A stretch of 64,000 nt of DNA from CAWKDC01 sp044445605 (GTDB lineage Bacteria; Pseudomonadota; Gammaproteobacteria; JABCZS01), in the NCBI GenBank assembly GCA_044445605.1, contig JBIOEA010000002.1, forward strand, positions 41,461 to 105,460. Reading direction: 5' to 3'. The position numbers and the translations under genes are program-made. This document shows, in pieces, positions 52,240 through 61,484 of the stretch (its first letter is position 1; the number at the start of each line of letters is the position of its first letter). The notes beneath the pieces were generated by a model. That model saw only the letters and a program-made list of their open reading frames with translations. It searched no databases and was not told the origin of the DNA.

Positions 52240-54006
52240 ATGCCAATACAACTCCCAAAAACCGTCTGGGCCTTTATCTGGCACTATGTACGCGACAAAA
52301 AATGTATATTAGCCGGGTTTGTGCTAATTGCATTGGTCTGGGCCATTGAATTATCACTATCACCTTACCTCATCAAAGATATTGTGGATACCGTGGTCAT
52401 GCATCACCAAGACCATGCGATGCTTATCCAAGCCGTCATGTGGCCTGCATCCATTTATGCCAGCATGACATTACTCCTCAATCTAAACTTTCGACTTTAT
52501 GATTATCTAGGGTTAAAGATGTACCCGGCGATCAAATCCAGAATGACGCAAGATATGTTTGACTATTTATTAAAGCATTCTCATGGTTATTTCCAAAATC
52601 ATTTCGCAGGGTCTCTGACCAAAAAAATCTTTGACATGATCACCGATTCAGAGCGCATTATACTCATTCTGAATGAATTTTTTTACGCACGCGCATTCGC
52701 ATTGATCATTGCCAGCGCGATGTTATGGAAAGTCGTTCATCCAACGCTGGGTATTATTCTGTTTGTATGGACATCCGCATTCATTTATTGCTCCTACCTT
52801 TCTGCCAAATACGCAGCGAAACATGCAAAATTTGTCTCTGAATGCTATTCAAACATGTCTGGCGTGATATCAGATTCTGTCTCGAACGTCATGAGCACCA
52901 AATTGTTTTACAATTTATCTCATGAAAGTAATCGAGTATGGCACTCACTGACAGCGTTGGTGAATGCTGATCGCACACTCTTATGGTTCAATTTGAAAGC
53001 GCAGTTTTTGCAGGGATTATCTGTCTTCCTTCTCGTCATCATCATGTTATACAACCTGCTCGAAGGCGTTGGCAAAGGTTGGGTCACACCAGGCGATTTT
53101 GCGATGGTATTAACCCTGATTGCCTGGATGACATCCGCTGTATGGGAAATGGGCGAAAAAATGTTAGACCTCTCTCGAGCGACAGGCTCATGCCAACAAG
53201 CATTAAGTTTCATCATGGAGCCACATGAGATTGTCGACGCGCCCAATGCAAAATCCCTCGTTATCAACGAAGGCAAGATTGTGTTTGACCACGTATCTCA
53301 CGCCTACCCTGGCAGCAAAATTATTTTCAATGAGTTATCGGTTGAGATCAAGTCCGGTGAAAAAGTTGGATTGGTCGGCTATTCCGGTGGCGGCAAATCC
53401 ACCTTCACTCGCCTTATTTTGCGTCTGATGGATATTAAGTCCGGTCAAATACTGATTGATGGTCAAGATATTTCGAAAGTCACCCATGAATCACTCACCA
53501 AAAACATTGGCACGATTCCCCAAGAAACGGAATTATTCCATCGCTCCATCATGGAAAACATTCGTTTTGCCAAACCCGAGGCCACTGACGCCCAAGTCCT
53601 GGAAGCCGCCGAAAAAGCCTGTTGCGACGAATTCATTAAAGAATTGCCTGAGGGCTATCAATCATTGGTAGGCGAACGCGGTGTTAAATTATCGGGCGGC
53701 CAGCGTCAACGGATTGCCATCGCGCGGGCCTTCCTGAAAAACGCTCCTATCTTATTACTGGATGAAGCAACTTCTGCGTTAGACACCATGACGGAACGCC
53801 TGATTCAGCGCAGCCTTCATGCCGTCATGGAAGGCAAAACCACCATTGTGATCGCTCACCGATTATCCACCTTGAAAGACATGGACCGCATCTTATTTTT
53901 TGATCAAGGTGTCATCGTAGAGCAAGGATCGCTGAGCGAATTGCTAGCCAACCCTAGTGGTAAGTTTTACCAACTATGGCATATGCAAGCAGAGGGAGTT
54001 ATTTAA
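52240..54006 (+). CDS. ABC exporter, fused permease-ATPase (MsbA-like)
   Basis: A 588-residue half-transporter of the inner membrane. Residues 1-320 carry six hydrophobic segments. The ATPase follows with Walker A VGYSGGGKSTFTRL, signature VKLSGGQRQRIAIARAF, Walker B PILLLDEATSALD and the H-loop VIAHRLST. The closest types are the MsbA-like and lipid or peptide exporters. It is separated from rho only by the repeat element, so some read-through is likely. Confidence 0.92.
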   Translation: MPIQLPKTVWAFIWHYVRDKKCILAGFVLIALVWAIELSLSPYLIKDIVDTVVMHHQDHAMLIQAVMWPASIYASMTLLLNLNFRLYDYLGLKMYPAIKSRMTQDMFDYLLKHSHGYFQNHFAGSLTKKIFDMITDSERIILILNEFFYARAFALIIASAMLWKVVHPTLGIILFVWTSAFIYCSYLSAKYAAKHAKFVSECYSNMSGVISDSVSNVMSTKLFYNLSHESNRVWHSLTALVNADRTLLWFNLKAQFLQGLSVFLLVIIMLYNLLEGVGKGWVTPGDFAMVLTLIAWMTSAVWEMGEKMLDLSRATGSCQQALSFIMEPHEIVDAPNAKSLVINEGKIVFDHVSHAYPGSKIIFNELSVEIKSGEKVGLVGYSGGGKSTFTRLILRLMDIKSGQILIDGQDISKVTHESLTKNIGTIPQETELFHRSIMENIRFAKPEATDAQVLEAAEKACCDEFIKELPEGYQSLVGERGVKLSGGQRQRIAIARAFLKNAPILLLDEATSALDTMTERLIQRSLHAVMEGKTTIVIAHRLSTLKDMDRILFFDQGVIVEQGSLSELLANPSGKFYQLWHMQAEGVI

Positions 54007-54081
54007 ATAATCAAAGGTCGCTTTTTTCCAAATAAGTGATAGACTTATAGGGTTGTTTATCGTCATCGAAGGGAACTCGTT

Positions 54082-55218
54082 GTGAATGGACTCTACATCA
54101 TCGCCCTGAAACTGCTTGCCAATGATAAGGGTAAATTTTTTACCTTGATCGTGGGTGTTTCGTTCGCTGTTTTTTTGATGATGCAAATGACCTGTATGTT
54201 TTCCGGGCTGATGCGCCGCACAGGTTCAGACATTCTGAATATCAATGCAAAAATGTGGGTCATGGACCCATCGCTTAATTCTCAATCCGATAATATACCC
54301 ATGCCCGATTACATTCTCGATGCTGTCCGCAGTATTAAAGGCGTTAAATATGCCGTCCCACTCTATACAGGCGGCGGTTTAGCGAAGCTAAGCGATGGGC
54401 GCTATCAAGCTGTCAATATCCGCGGGCTTGATGATGCGACCTTATTTGGTCGCCCCCAAATGCTCAGCGGCGACATCATCAATATTTATAATGATGATGC
54501 GTATATCGCCATTAAAGACTCTGAGTTCGAAAAACTTGATAATGCCAAAGTGGGTACAACGTTTGAAGTGAATGACCATCGCGGCGTGATTGTCGGCATT
54601 GGTAAGGCACTGGTCGGAGGCCTCTTCGGAACACCTACCTTGTACACCACTTATCGACGTGCCATAGCCGTTTTACCTCACACGCGCTTCACGCTTTCGT
54701 TTATATTGGTTGAACCTAAATCTGAAGCCGATGTTAAGTATATTCAAAAAGAAGTAAAAAAACTTAACTACGTCGCCCTTACCAAAGATGAATTTTTCAA
54801 CAAAAATAGGGATTATTATTTATATAAAACTGGGCTCGGCACCAATGTGATGATCATGACGATCATCAGTTTTATCGTTGGCCTATCGATTGCTGGCCAG
54901 ACATTTTATACATTCGTGATCGAAAATTTACAAGAATTTGGCGCACTGAAAGCAATCGGGGCTAAAAAAAAGGAATTGATTTCCATTATTCTCTTTCAAT
55001 CGGCGGTAGTCGGTTTTTTAGGCTATGGATTTGGCATCTTTTTATCATCAACCGTCATTGCATTGGCAAAGTTGAGACTACACAATTACGCCGCCCAGGT
55101 TACTCTTGAAAACATGTTTCTGACCTTTTTAATGGTATTGGTCATTGTCGCGTTTTCCAGCTATCTAGGCGTTCGTAAAGTCATTACCATTGATCCATTT
55201 GATATATTCAGGGGCTAA
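54082..55218 (+). CDS. ABC exporter permease, MacB/DevC-like
   Basis: A 378-residue permease with one N-terminal membrane segment (FFTLIVGVSFAVFLM, near residue 20), a periplasmic domain of about 200 residues and three C-terminal segments from about residue 250. This is the FtsX/MacB fold; the loop QEFGALKAIGAKKKELISII is the usual contact to the ATPase. The start is GTG, with AAGGGA about 7 nt upstream. It is the first gene of a four-gene operon with ATPase, adaptor and outer-membrane channel, resembling DevBCA-TolC. Confidence 0.9.
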   Translation: MNGLYIIALKLLANDKGKFFTLIVGVSFAVFLMMQMTCMFSGLMRRTGSDILNINAKMWVMDPSLNSQSDNIPMPDYILDAVRSIKGVKYAVPLYTGGGLAKLSDGRYQAVNIRGLDDATLFGRPQMLSGDIINIYNDDAYIAIKDSEFEKLDNAKVGTTFEVNDHRGVIVGIGKALVGGLFGTPTLYTTYRRAIAVLPHTRFTLSFILVEPKSEADVKYIQKEVKKLNYVALTKDEFFNKNRDYYLYKTGLGTNVMIMTIISFIVGLSIAGQTFYTFVIENLQEFGALKAIGAKKKELISIILFQSAVVGFLGYGFGIFLSSTVIALAKLRLHNYAAQVTLENMFLTFLMVLVIVAFSSYLGVRKVITIDPFDIFRG

Positions 55219-55220
55219 GC

Positions 55221-55904
55221 ATGATACTCGAGGCTAGGCATATCAGAAAATGGTTTGGTACGGAGGACAGCAAAACGTATGCGCTTAATGACATCAGCTT
55301 CGATGTCGACTACGGTGAAATGCTTTATATTGTCGGACAATCTGGATCAGGTAAGACTACACTGCTCAGTATTATTTCAGGTATTCTCAGGCCCAATGAA
55401 GGGGAAATAACAGTTGAAGGGAAAAACATCTGGCATTTAAATGATAATGAGCTATCCGAATTTCGTTCGAAAACGATCGGATTTGTTTTTCAAGATTTTC
55501 ATTTATTCAATACATTAACATCGAAAGAAAATGTGGCTGTTCCCCTTATTCTTCAAAAAAAGCCGATGGACATCGCACTCCTAGAAGCAGAAAAACGTCT
55601 TGAAATCGTTGGCCTAAAACATCGTATGGATCTGATGCCAAATCGACTCAGCATAGGCGAGCAACAACGCGTAGCCATAGCGAGAGCCATCATCACAGAA
55701 CCGGATTTATTGATCTTTGATGAACCCACTGCCTCATTGGATGGAGAAACAGGAAAGCGAATCATCTCGTTCATCAAAGAACAAATTTTAACACCCAAAA
55801 GGGCTATCATCATTGTCACACATGATAATCGTATTTATAATTTTGCGACACGCATTATTAAAGTGGAAGATGGAAGAATAGTTGATGCAGCGGGGATCCA
55901 ATGA
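55221..55904 (+). CDS. ABC exporter ATPase, MacB/LolD/DevA-like
   Basis: A 227-residue ATPase. Walker A is IVGQSGSGKTTLLSIISG. The signature is NRLSIGEQQRVAIARAI, with IGE in place of the usual GGE. Walker B is LLIFDEPTASLDGETG and the H-loop VTHDNRI. It is 2 nt after the permease and overlaps the adaptor by 4 nt. It should power the MacB-type mechanism, in which the permease pumps the periplasmic adaptor-channel complex. Confidence 0.93.
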   Translation: MILEARHIRKWFGTEDSKTYALNDISFDVDYGEMLYIVGQSGSGKTTLLSIISGILRPNEGEITVEGKNIWHLNDNELSEFRSKTIGFVFQDFHLFNTLTSKENVAVPLILQKKPMDIALLEAEKRLEIVGLKHRMDLMPNRLSIGEQQRVAIARAIITEPDLLIFDEPTASLDGETGKRIISFIKEQILTPKRAIIIVTHDNRIYNFATRIIKVEDGRIVDAAGIQ

Positions 55905-56836
55905 ATACTCGGAAATTATTTATGTTAGCAACAGGAGGCATTATCGCCGGACTGTTCAGCGTTTTCTTTTACAATGAAAATTTAAAAGCACAAGAACCCT
56001 TATCTGTCAGTTATAACCCATATGATAAGGGCATTTATGCATCTGGCATTATTGAAAGTTTTCAACTCAATGGTTCAAATATTAATATATTCCCAGAAGT
56101 ATCGGGTAGAGTCTCAAGCATCATGGTTTCAGACGGACAGCAAGTCAAAAAGGAGGATGTGCTATTAGTGATTCATCATTCCGTACAAACAGCCATTGTA
56201 GAAAAAGACAAAGCGAATGTTAAGTTGGCACAAGATAATTTGATCACAGTTCAAGATCAATATGACAAACTTAAGAAAGCTTATGATATTAATCCTAAAT
56301 CAGTCAGTAAAAATGCCCTAGACAATGCCAACAATGCAGTCATTTCGGCCAAACAAAACATCTCAGTGGCTCAAGCACAACAAGATTCTGATCAAGCATT
56401 GCTGGATGAATACACGATCACCTCACCTGTTGATGGCGTCGTTTTGCGGGTTGTCCCTGCTGTGGGTGATTATGCATCTCCTGTCGTCGGAACTTATGAC
56501 ACTTATACGCAAGGTAGTCTACCCATTATTCAAATAGGGCAAGTCACACCTTATTTGCAAGTCAGAGTGTATGTTGACGAAATCTTGACACCACAACTAC
56601 CCGAATCGTCCAAACTTGAAGCAACACTGTTTGTACGCGGGATGGACAATAAATCGATTCCTTTAAAATATGTCAACATGCAACCCTATACTATTCCCAA
56701 TATACAATTATCTGATCAACGCAGCGAACGTGTAGATGTCAGGGTATTGCCGATCATTTTCCAATTTGAAAAACCGACGGATATTAATTTATATCCTGGG
56801 CAATTAGTGGATGTTTATATCAAAGGTAAACCATGA
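55901..56836 (+). CDS. HlyD/MacA-type periplasmic adaptor
   Basis: A 311-residue membrane-fusion protein. One N-terminal membrane anchor (LFMLATGGIIAGLFSVFF) is followed by the barrel-sandwich text FPEVSGRVSSIMVSDGQQVK. A coiled-coil hairpin runs from about residue 95 to 170 (DKANVKLAQDNLITVQDQYD). The second lipoyl half is DEYTITSPVDGVVLRVVPAVGDY. It links the inner-membrane ABC pair to the outer-membrane channel. It overlaps neighbours on both sides by 4 nt. Confidence 0.93.
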   Translation: MNTRKLFMLATGGIIAGLFSVFFYNENLKAQEPLSVSYNPYDKGIYASGIIESFQLNGSNINIFPEVSGRVSSIMVSDGQQVKKEDVLLVIHHSVQTAIVEKDKANVKLAQDNLITVQDQYDKLKKAYDINPKSVSKNALDNANNAVISAKQNISVAQAQQDSDQALLDEYTITSPVDGVVLRVVPAVGDYASPVVGTYDTYTQGSLPIIQIGQVTPYLQVRVYVDEILTPQLPESSKLEATLFVRGMDNKSIPLKYVNMQPYTIPNIQLSDQRSERVDVRVLPIIFQFEKPTDINLYPGQLVDVYIKGKP

Positions 56837-58302
56837 ATTATTCTACACGATTAATGCTCATACTGTGCACTGGGGTAATCATACTCCCCGGCTGCACGCT
56901 CTATCAAAAACCAGAGGTGCCGGTAATCAATCACCCTGAGGAATTCAAAGTAAACATAAAGAAAGACGAATTCCCAGAGCTCAATGATCGTTGGTGGGAA
57001 AATTTTAACAATCCACAGCTCAATAAACTAGTCGAACAATCCATCAAGCATAATTATAGCTACCAAGTGGCACTGACAAACATTGATATTGCCCAAACCT
57101 ACGTTGATATCAGTATGACAGGTCTTTTCCCCCTGGTAGGCGGGGATTTTTCATCTTCGCGAAACAAACGCATTGTTAACGTTGGGACAGATATTTCATC
57201 AGCGCCGCAGTTAACGACGGGTGGTGCTGGCTTACCGTTTAACTTGAATCTGATCACTGCCACGGCAGCTTACGAAATCGATGTCTGGAATTCCGTTCAC
57301 AATGCGGTTGATCAAGCTAAATCAAACAAACTGAGCGTTGAAGGCAATACAAATGTCGTTAGGTTAACCCTTATCAGTTCCGTCGTTAATACGTATTATG
57401 AGATCATGGCACTGTCTCAAGATATCCAAAACTTAAAAAAGCAGCTCAAAGCGGCCCGTGAAATGTTAGCGTTATTTAAAATTCAGTATCAGTCAGGCCT
57501 CATTGATGAGAGCCAAGTTTATCTGGCAAGCACGGAATTAGAAAACATTTCGAACACGCTCAATCTCAATAAAAAACAAAAAGAAATCCTTGAATATGGC
57601 CTGGCGTATTTGATCGGGGAATACCCCGAAAATTTCTCTATCAAGCCTGAAGGCCATATCAATGAACTTCACTTTGCTCAGTTAATTCCTGAAGGGATCC
57701 CTTCACATGTCATTGGAATGCGCCCAGATGTTCAGTCTGATTTAGGTCAAATTTTAGCGTTCGGTTATTTGCAAAAACAAGATATCGCGGCCTTTTTACC
57801 TAATTTTACAATGACAAGCAGTTATGGTTATGCCAGCAACGTTTTGTCTCAATTGATCAAAAATAGCAACGTATTATGGAACTATGGCATCAACGTTGCG
57901 CAAACGTTTTTTAATTACCCTGCTTTGATCAGTCAATATCAACAGGCAAAACTCCAATACCAGTCGGCCGTCTATGCCTATCAAAACACAGTACAGAATG
58001 CGTTTTTTGAGGTGGACAGTGCGTTGGTTTCTTATCAAAAAGATAGCATGATCATGCACTCCCTCCGTACAGAACAAGAGAACGCGAATGAACTTTTCAA
58101 GATTGCCAAAGCGAAGTATCATGCAGGATTAACGGATTACACAGATTATTTAACGAATAATATCAATGAGTTACAGAGCACATACAATCTAACCAATCAA
58201 CAGTTAGTCGTGGTGCAGGATATTATCCAAGCGTATAAATCGATGGGATTAGGGGTTCAACCCACCAAGCCTGTTGAATCCGATGTAGCGAGCGCCTCAT
58301 GA
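56833..58302 (+). CDS. outer-membrane channel lipoprotein (NodT/OprM-like)
   Basis: A 489-residue TolC-family protein. The signal peptide ends with the lipobox VIILPGC (Cys near residue 21). Family features are NDRWWENFNNPQLNKLVEQS, AAYEIDVWNSVHNAVDQAKS and GMRPDVQSDLGQILAFGYLQ, with repeated long helices. As the last gene of the exporter operon it should complete the path across the outer membrane. Confidence 0.94.
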   Translation: MNYSTRLMLILCTGVIILPGCTLYQKPEVPVINHPEEFKVNIKKDEFPELNDRWWENFNNPQLNKLVEQSIKHNYSYQVALTNIDIAQTYVDISMTGLFPLVGGDFSSSRNKRIVNVGTDISSAPQLTTGGAGLPFNLNLITATAAYEIDVWNSVHNAVDQAKSNKLSVEGNTNVVRLTLISSVVNTYYEIMALSQDIQNLKKQLKAAREMLALFKIQYQSGLIDESQVYLASTELENISNTLNLNKKQKEILEYGLAYLIGEYPENFSIKPEGHINELHFAQLIPEGIPSHVIGMRPDVQSDLGQILAFGYLQKQDIAAFLPNFTMTSSYGYASNVLSQLIKNSNVLWNYGINVAQTFFNYPALISQYQQAKLQYQSAVYAYQNTVQNAFFEVDSALVSYQKDSMIMHSLRTEQENANELFKIAKAKYHAGLTDYTDYLTNNINELQSTYNLTNQQLVVVQDIIQAYKSMGLGVQPTKPVESDVASAS

Positions 58303-58390
58303 GTCGCCCTCTTTGCCTTGCTTTAACGACCCCACCCATGTTAAGCTAACCTCCTTAAATCAAGCATTTTCTGATGAAGGGGTATTGAAT

Positions 58391-61300
58391 ATGGGTATTA
58401 ATGCACAACAGCTCAAAACTAACTTTATTACTCTAGATTACAAAAATGAGATCCTGAAATACCCTCAACTCTGGATAGAGCTCTTAGAAATCTCTTCACG
58501 GAAGGCATATGAGTACATAGACTTATTTAGCGATAATGAATCATTACAGCTTATACAAAATTCACAAACACAAGCAACCCTTCGCGCAACACTCTTCACA
58601 AAATATCTAAACTATATTGTCGACTTTTCCGACCCATTTGATTCAAGTACAATCATCACCGAAGCACACATGAAAAAAATGGTAGAAAGATGTTTGAAAG
58701 ACGAAGTCTGGGATAACGATAGAGTAGAAATCCATTATCTAAACCATCACACCTCGTTTTTTTATGAAGAAACGGGTCAATATATTATGCAAAAATCTAC
58801 CCAAGGTTCTAACCAAGTCGAACTTAATCTCGGCCACACAAACATACATAAACATCTGAAATATAATAGTCAAGAAATTCGCAAAAGCGACACCAAAACA
58901 GATTTTTTCTCCGCCTATAACATTGAGCATGAAAGAGCCGAAGCTATGGCCAGTAAATGCATAGCAATATTAGATAAATCAAATGAAGGGTTTTTGGATG
59001 CTGAATTTCAACGATTCATAAATGGTGACATCCGCCGTGCCATGACCCAGTTAGCAAAACTTGGACAATATGATCTCTTGATGGCGATTTTCAAGAAGCT
59101 ATCCCCTGCCGTTGCAGTAGATGAACTTACCCGTGGGGGCACTGACAGCGTCTTTGCCATTCTCGTTAATGCACTGCCAGAAACGCGTGTCATTCTTGGC
59201 AACCTTATAAATCATGCCATAGGCATAGAAAATATGACAATGAAGGAATTTAATCATAAGATTCTGCCGGTAACGCTCAATACTATTAAAGAACGTTCCG
59301 AATCGTTATATCAAAAACTAACAGACTCTTCATCCTCAAAACCAACATCCACACAAAAAGATGAAAATGAGTTGGAATTAAATAATATAAAAGTCTATGA
59401 GAATGGCAGCACGTTCTGGGATGGCATGGATTTAGATGAATTCTGTAAAGTGCCTTACCTTATTCCAGAGTTCATCAAGCACGATCTGATCAAAAATCCC
59501 GAAAAACTATGCTCGATTGCAAAAAAGAATAAATATCTAGCATGCAATTATATCAGCGCACTCAGCGACGAGCAGGCAAAAATACTCGCCAACAATGCAT
59601 CCGACAACGTGTTGATTGATCTTTTTAATCACACAGTAAAACATACAGTAATGATTCATCAAAAAGTTAATGACATGTACAAGTTGCTGAAACATGCGAA
59701 CAATTCGGTTTGTGAGGCAGTGTTCGGCGAGCTAACTCATCATGACTGGACAAGAATTTTAAAAAACAAAGCATGTCCACTTGTAAACAAATTAGTAGAG
59801 ACGGTAACCAATGATAATGCATCTCGCCTTCTTGGTAAGCTAGACTTTAATTTATTAAATTTATTGTCAGGCGATTCCTTTTTCAGTGGTGAGGAAATAC
59901 ATCTTTATCTAAAAGCACCTTCTTTTTATGGTATCAATTACGACAATTTGAACGATAAGTCGTCTATTAACTTTTTTATTCATCATATACTCACGGCAGC
60001 AGAAAGGGATAATAAACTTACCCCTGGCAAGCAAGATGTCGTATGCACCCTCATCACTCAATTGCTTGCAGGCGACGCCTCAATCTTTAACCTATTTGTT
60101 AATAAGGAGGCAAACTCATTAGGACTTATATTTTCTGCTTTCAAATTTCATCAGCTCATGACTAATCAGCTTCCTGAAAGAACATTTCAGGCTTTGCAAT
60201 TAGACACATGGTTAGCGCTGCCCAAAAAAGCTATTGGCAACTCTTATAATACAGCCATTCAATTACTCAATTTTGTTTCAACTGAAAATGCTGCATCGCT
60301 TTTGGGTGGGCTTCAATTTGATTTGCTTAACGCCCTGACGGAACAAGATTTATATGATGAAGCACAAAATCTTTTTGTAAAACTACCCAGTCAAAACATT
60401 CCACCGAAGCTAATCAAATGGGTTGAAGACAAAATCAAAGCATCCCCTAAAGCAACGATTGAAAGCCTCGGCATTGAAAAAATACTCATGGATGCCATTA
60501 GCGCTTCAAAGGCAGCAAAAATAGATGCTAGGAAGTTTTTAGCTGAAGCTCAGGAAAACCCCGCTGCTGCCTGCAAATTCTTACAGTTACAAAGCGATAG
60601 AATCATTGAAGCACTCGTCGGTAGCATCCATTCCATCCAGGATAAGTATTTTTTCGAACGCATTATCCTTGCTTTTGACGAACACATGCCGATTAAATTA
60701 ATGATGAAAATTGATTCAAACATTATTTTTTCGTTTTCACAATTTCACGATTCAGATACTACGACCCCTGCGATAGAAAGTCTCTGCATGAATTATTTAA
60801 AAAATGATCGGTTCGACATGATCTGTGCATTATTGAAACATGCCTCTCAAGTTGATCTATGGCATCTTCATTTTACTGTACTTTCTCAAGCTTCTTTTAT
60901 CAAGAAATCAATCGAAATGAATTGGGAGCGTAACATCATCGATGCGTTGCGTATGCATACTGATAAGGATACAAATCAAATATTGCTTACCTATATTGAG
61001 AATGTTATTGAGCACTTTTCTGCTGATTATCCCTATAGCCCAAAGAGTTTCGAAGTCTTTCTGCAAAGTTTGGATCCAGAATGCGTTCCCTTATTAAAAC
61101 CGATTAACAGTTTTAATGACCTCATGTCAAAGAATAAACTGCTACATGCTAAAGTGCTTTATCAAATGAATCCAACGTATTTTAACGATAATGCTGAGCG
61201 CCCAGCCATCATTAAACTCAAGGCACTGTACCCCGATCTGAATAGCGATGCTAAACCCATTCAACAGTCGACCAGTGAAATGGATATTCTTAGGGCAGAG

Positions 61301-61471
61301 AATGCAGCGTTGAAACTAGAATTAGCTGCTATCAAGATGAAGGAGCGCAACAGTTCCATTGTGGCTCACGTGCTTTCGCCTTCGGGAACGTCGTTTGTCG
61401 ATAACCAAAGTGGTCAAAAGGAAAAATCCGTTTCAAATAATACGACGGCTACCACCAGTAAGCCATGGTGA
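58391..61471 (+). CDS. 1026-residue orphan protein, first of two tandem paralogs
   Basis: No family recognised. The protein is soluble, mostly helical, without signal peptide. Residues 1-310 and several later blocks are closely related to the next gene product. A short leucine-zipper-like stretch (EMDILRAENAALKLELAAI) lies near the C-terminus, followed by a polar Ser/Thr/Asn-rich tail. The ATG has GAAGGGG about 8 nt upstream; the same 20-nt text TGAAGGGGTATTGAATATGG starts the paralog, which supports this start over one 78 nt earlier. It follows the exporter operon by 88 nt. Length, repeats and tail resemble effector proteins, an inference only. Confidence 0.82.
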   Translation: MGINAQQLKTNFITLDYKNEILKYPQLWIELLEISSRKAYEYIDLFSDNESLQLIQNSQTQATLRATLFTKYLNYIVDFSDPFDSSTIITEAHMKKMVERCLKDEVWDNDRVEIHYLNHHTSFFYEETGQYIMQKSTQGSNQVELNLGHTNIHKHLKYNSQEIRKSDTKTDFFSAYNIEHERAEAMASKCIAILDKSNEGFLDAEFQRFINGDIRRAMTQLAKLGQYDLLMAIFKKLSPAVAVDELTRGGTDSVFAILVNALPETRVILGNLINHAIGIENMTMKEFNHKILPVTLNTIKERSESLYQKLTDSSSSKPTSTQKDENELELNNIKVYENGSTFWDGMDLDEFCKVPYLIPEFIKHDLIKNPEKLCSIAKKNKYLACNYISALSDEQAKILANNASDNVLIDLFNHTVKHTVMIHQKVNDMYKLLKHANNSVCEAVFGELTHHDWTRILKNKACPLVNKLVETVTNDNASRLLGKLDFNLLNLLSGDSFFSGEEIHLYLKAPSFYGINYDNLNDKSSINFFIHHILTAAERDNKLTPGKQDVVCTLITQLLAGDASIFNLFVNKEANSLGLIFSAFKFHQLMTNQLPERTFQALQLDTWLALPKKAIGNSYNTAIQLLNFVSTENAASLLGGLQFDLLNALTEQDLYDEAQNLFVKLPSQNIPPKLIKWVEDKIKASPKATIESLGIEKILMDAISASKAAKIDARKFLAEAQENPAAACKFLQLQSDRIIEALVGSIHSIQDKYFFERIILAFDEHMPIKLMMKIDSNIIFSFSQFHDSDTTTPAIESLCMNYLKNDRFDMICALLKHASQVDLWHLHFTVLSQASFIKKSIEMNWERNIIDALRMHTDKDTNQILLTYIENVIEHFSADYPYSPKSFEVFLQSLDPECVPLLKPINSFNDLMSKNKLLHAKVLYQMNPTYFNDNAERPAIIKLKALYPDLNSDAKPIQQSTSEMDILRAENAALKLELAAIKMKERNSSIVAHVLSPSGTSFVDNQSGQKEKSVSNNTTATTSKPW

Positions 61472-61484
61472 AGGGGTATTGAAT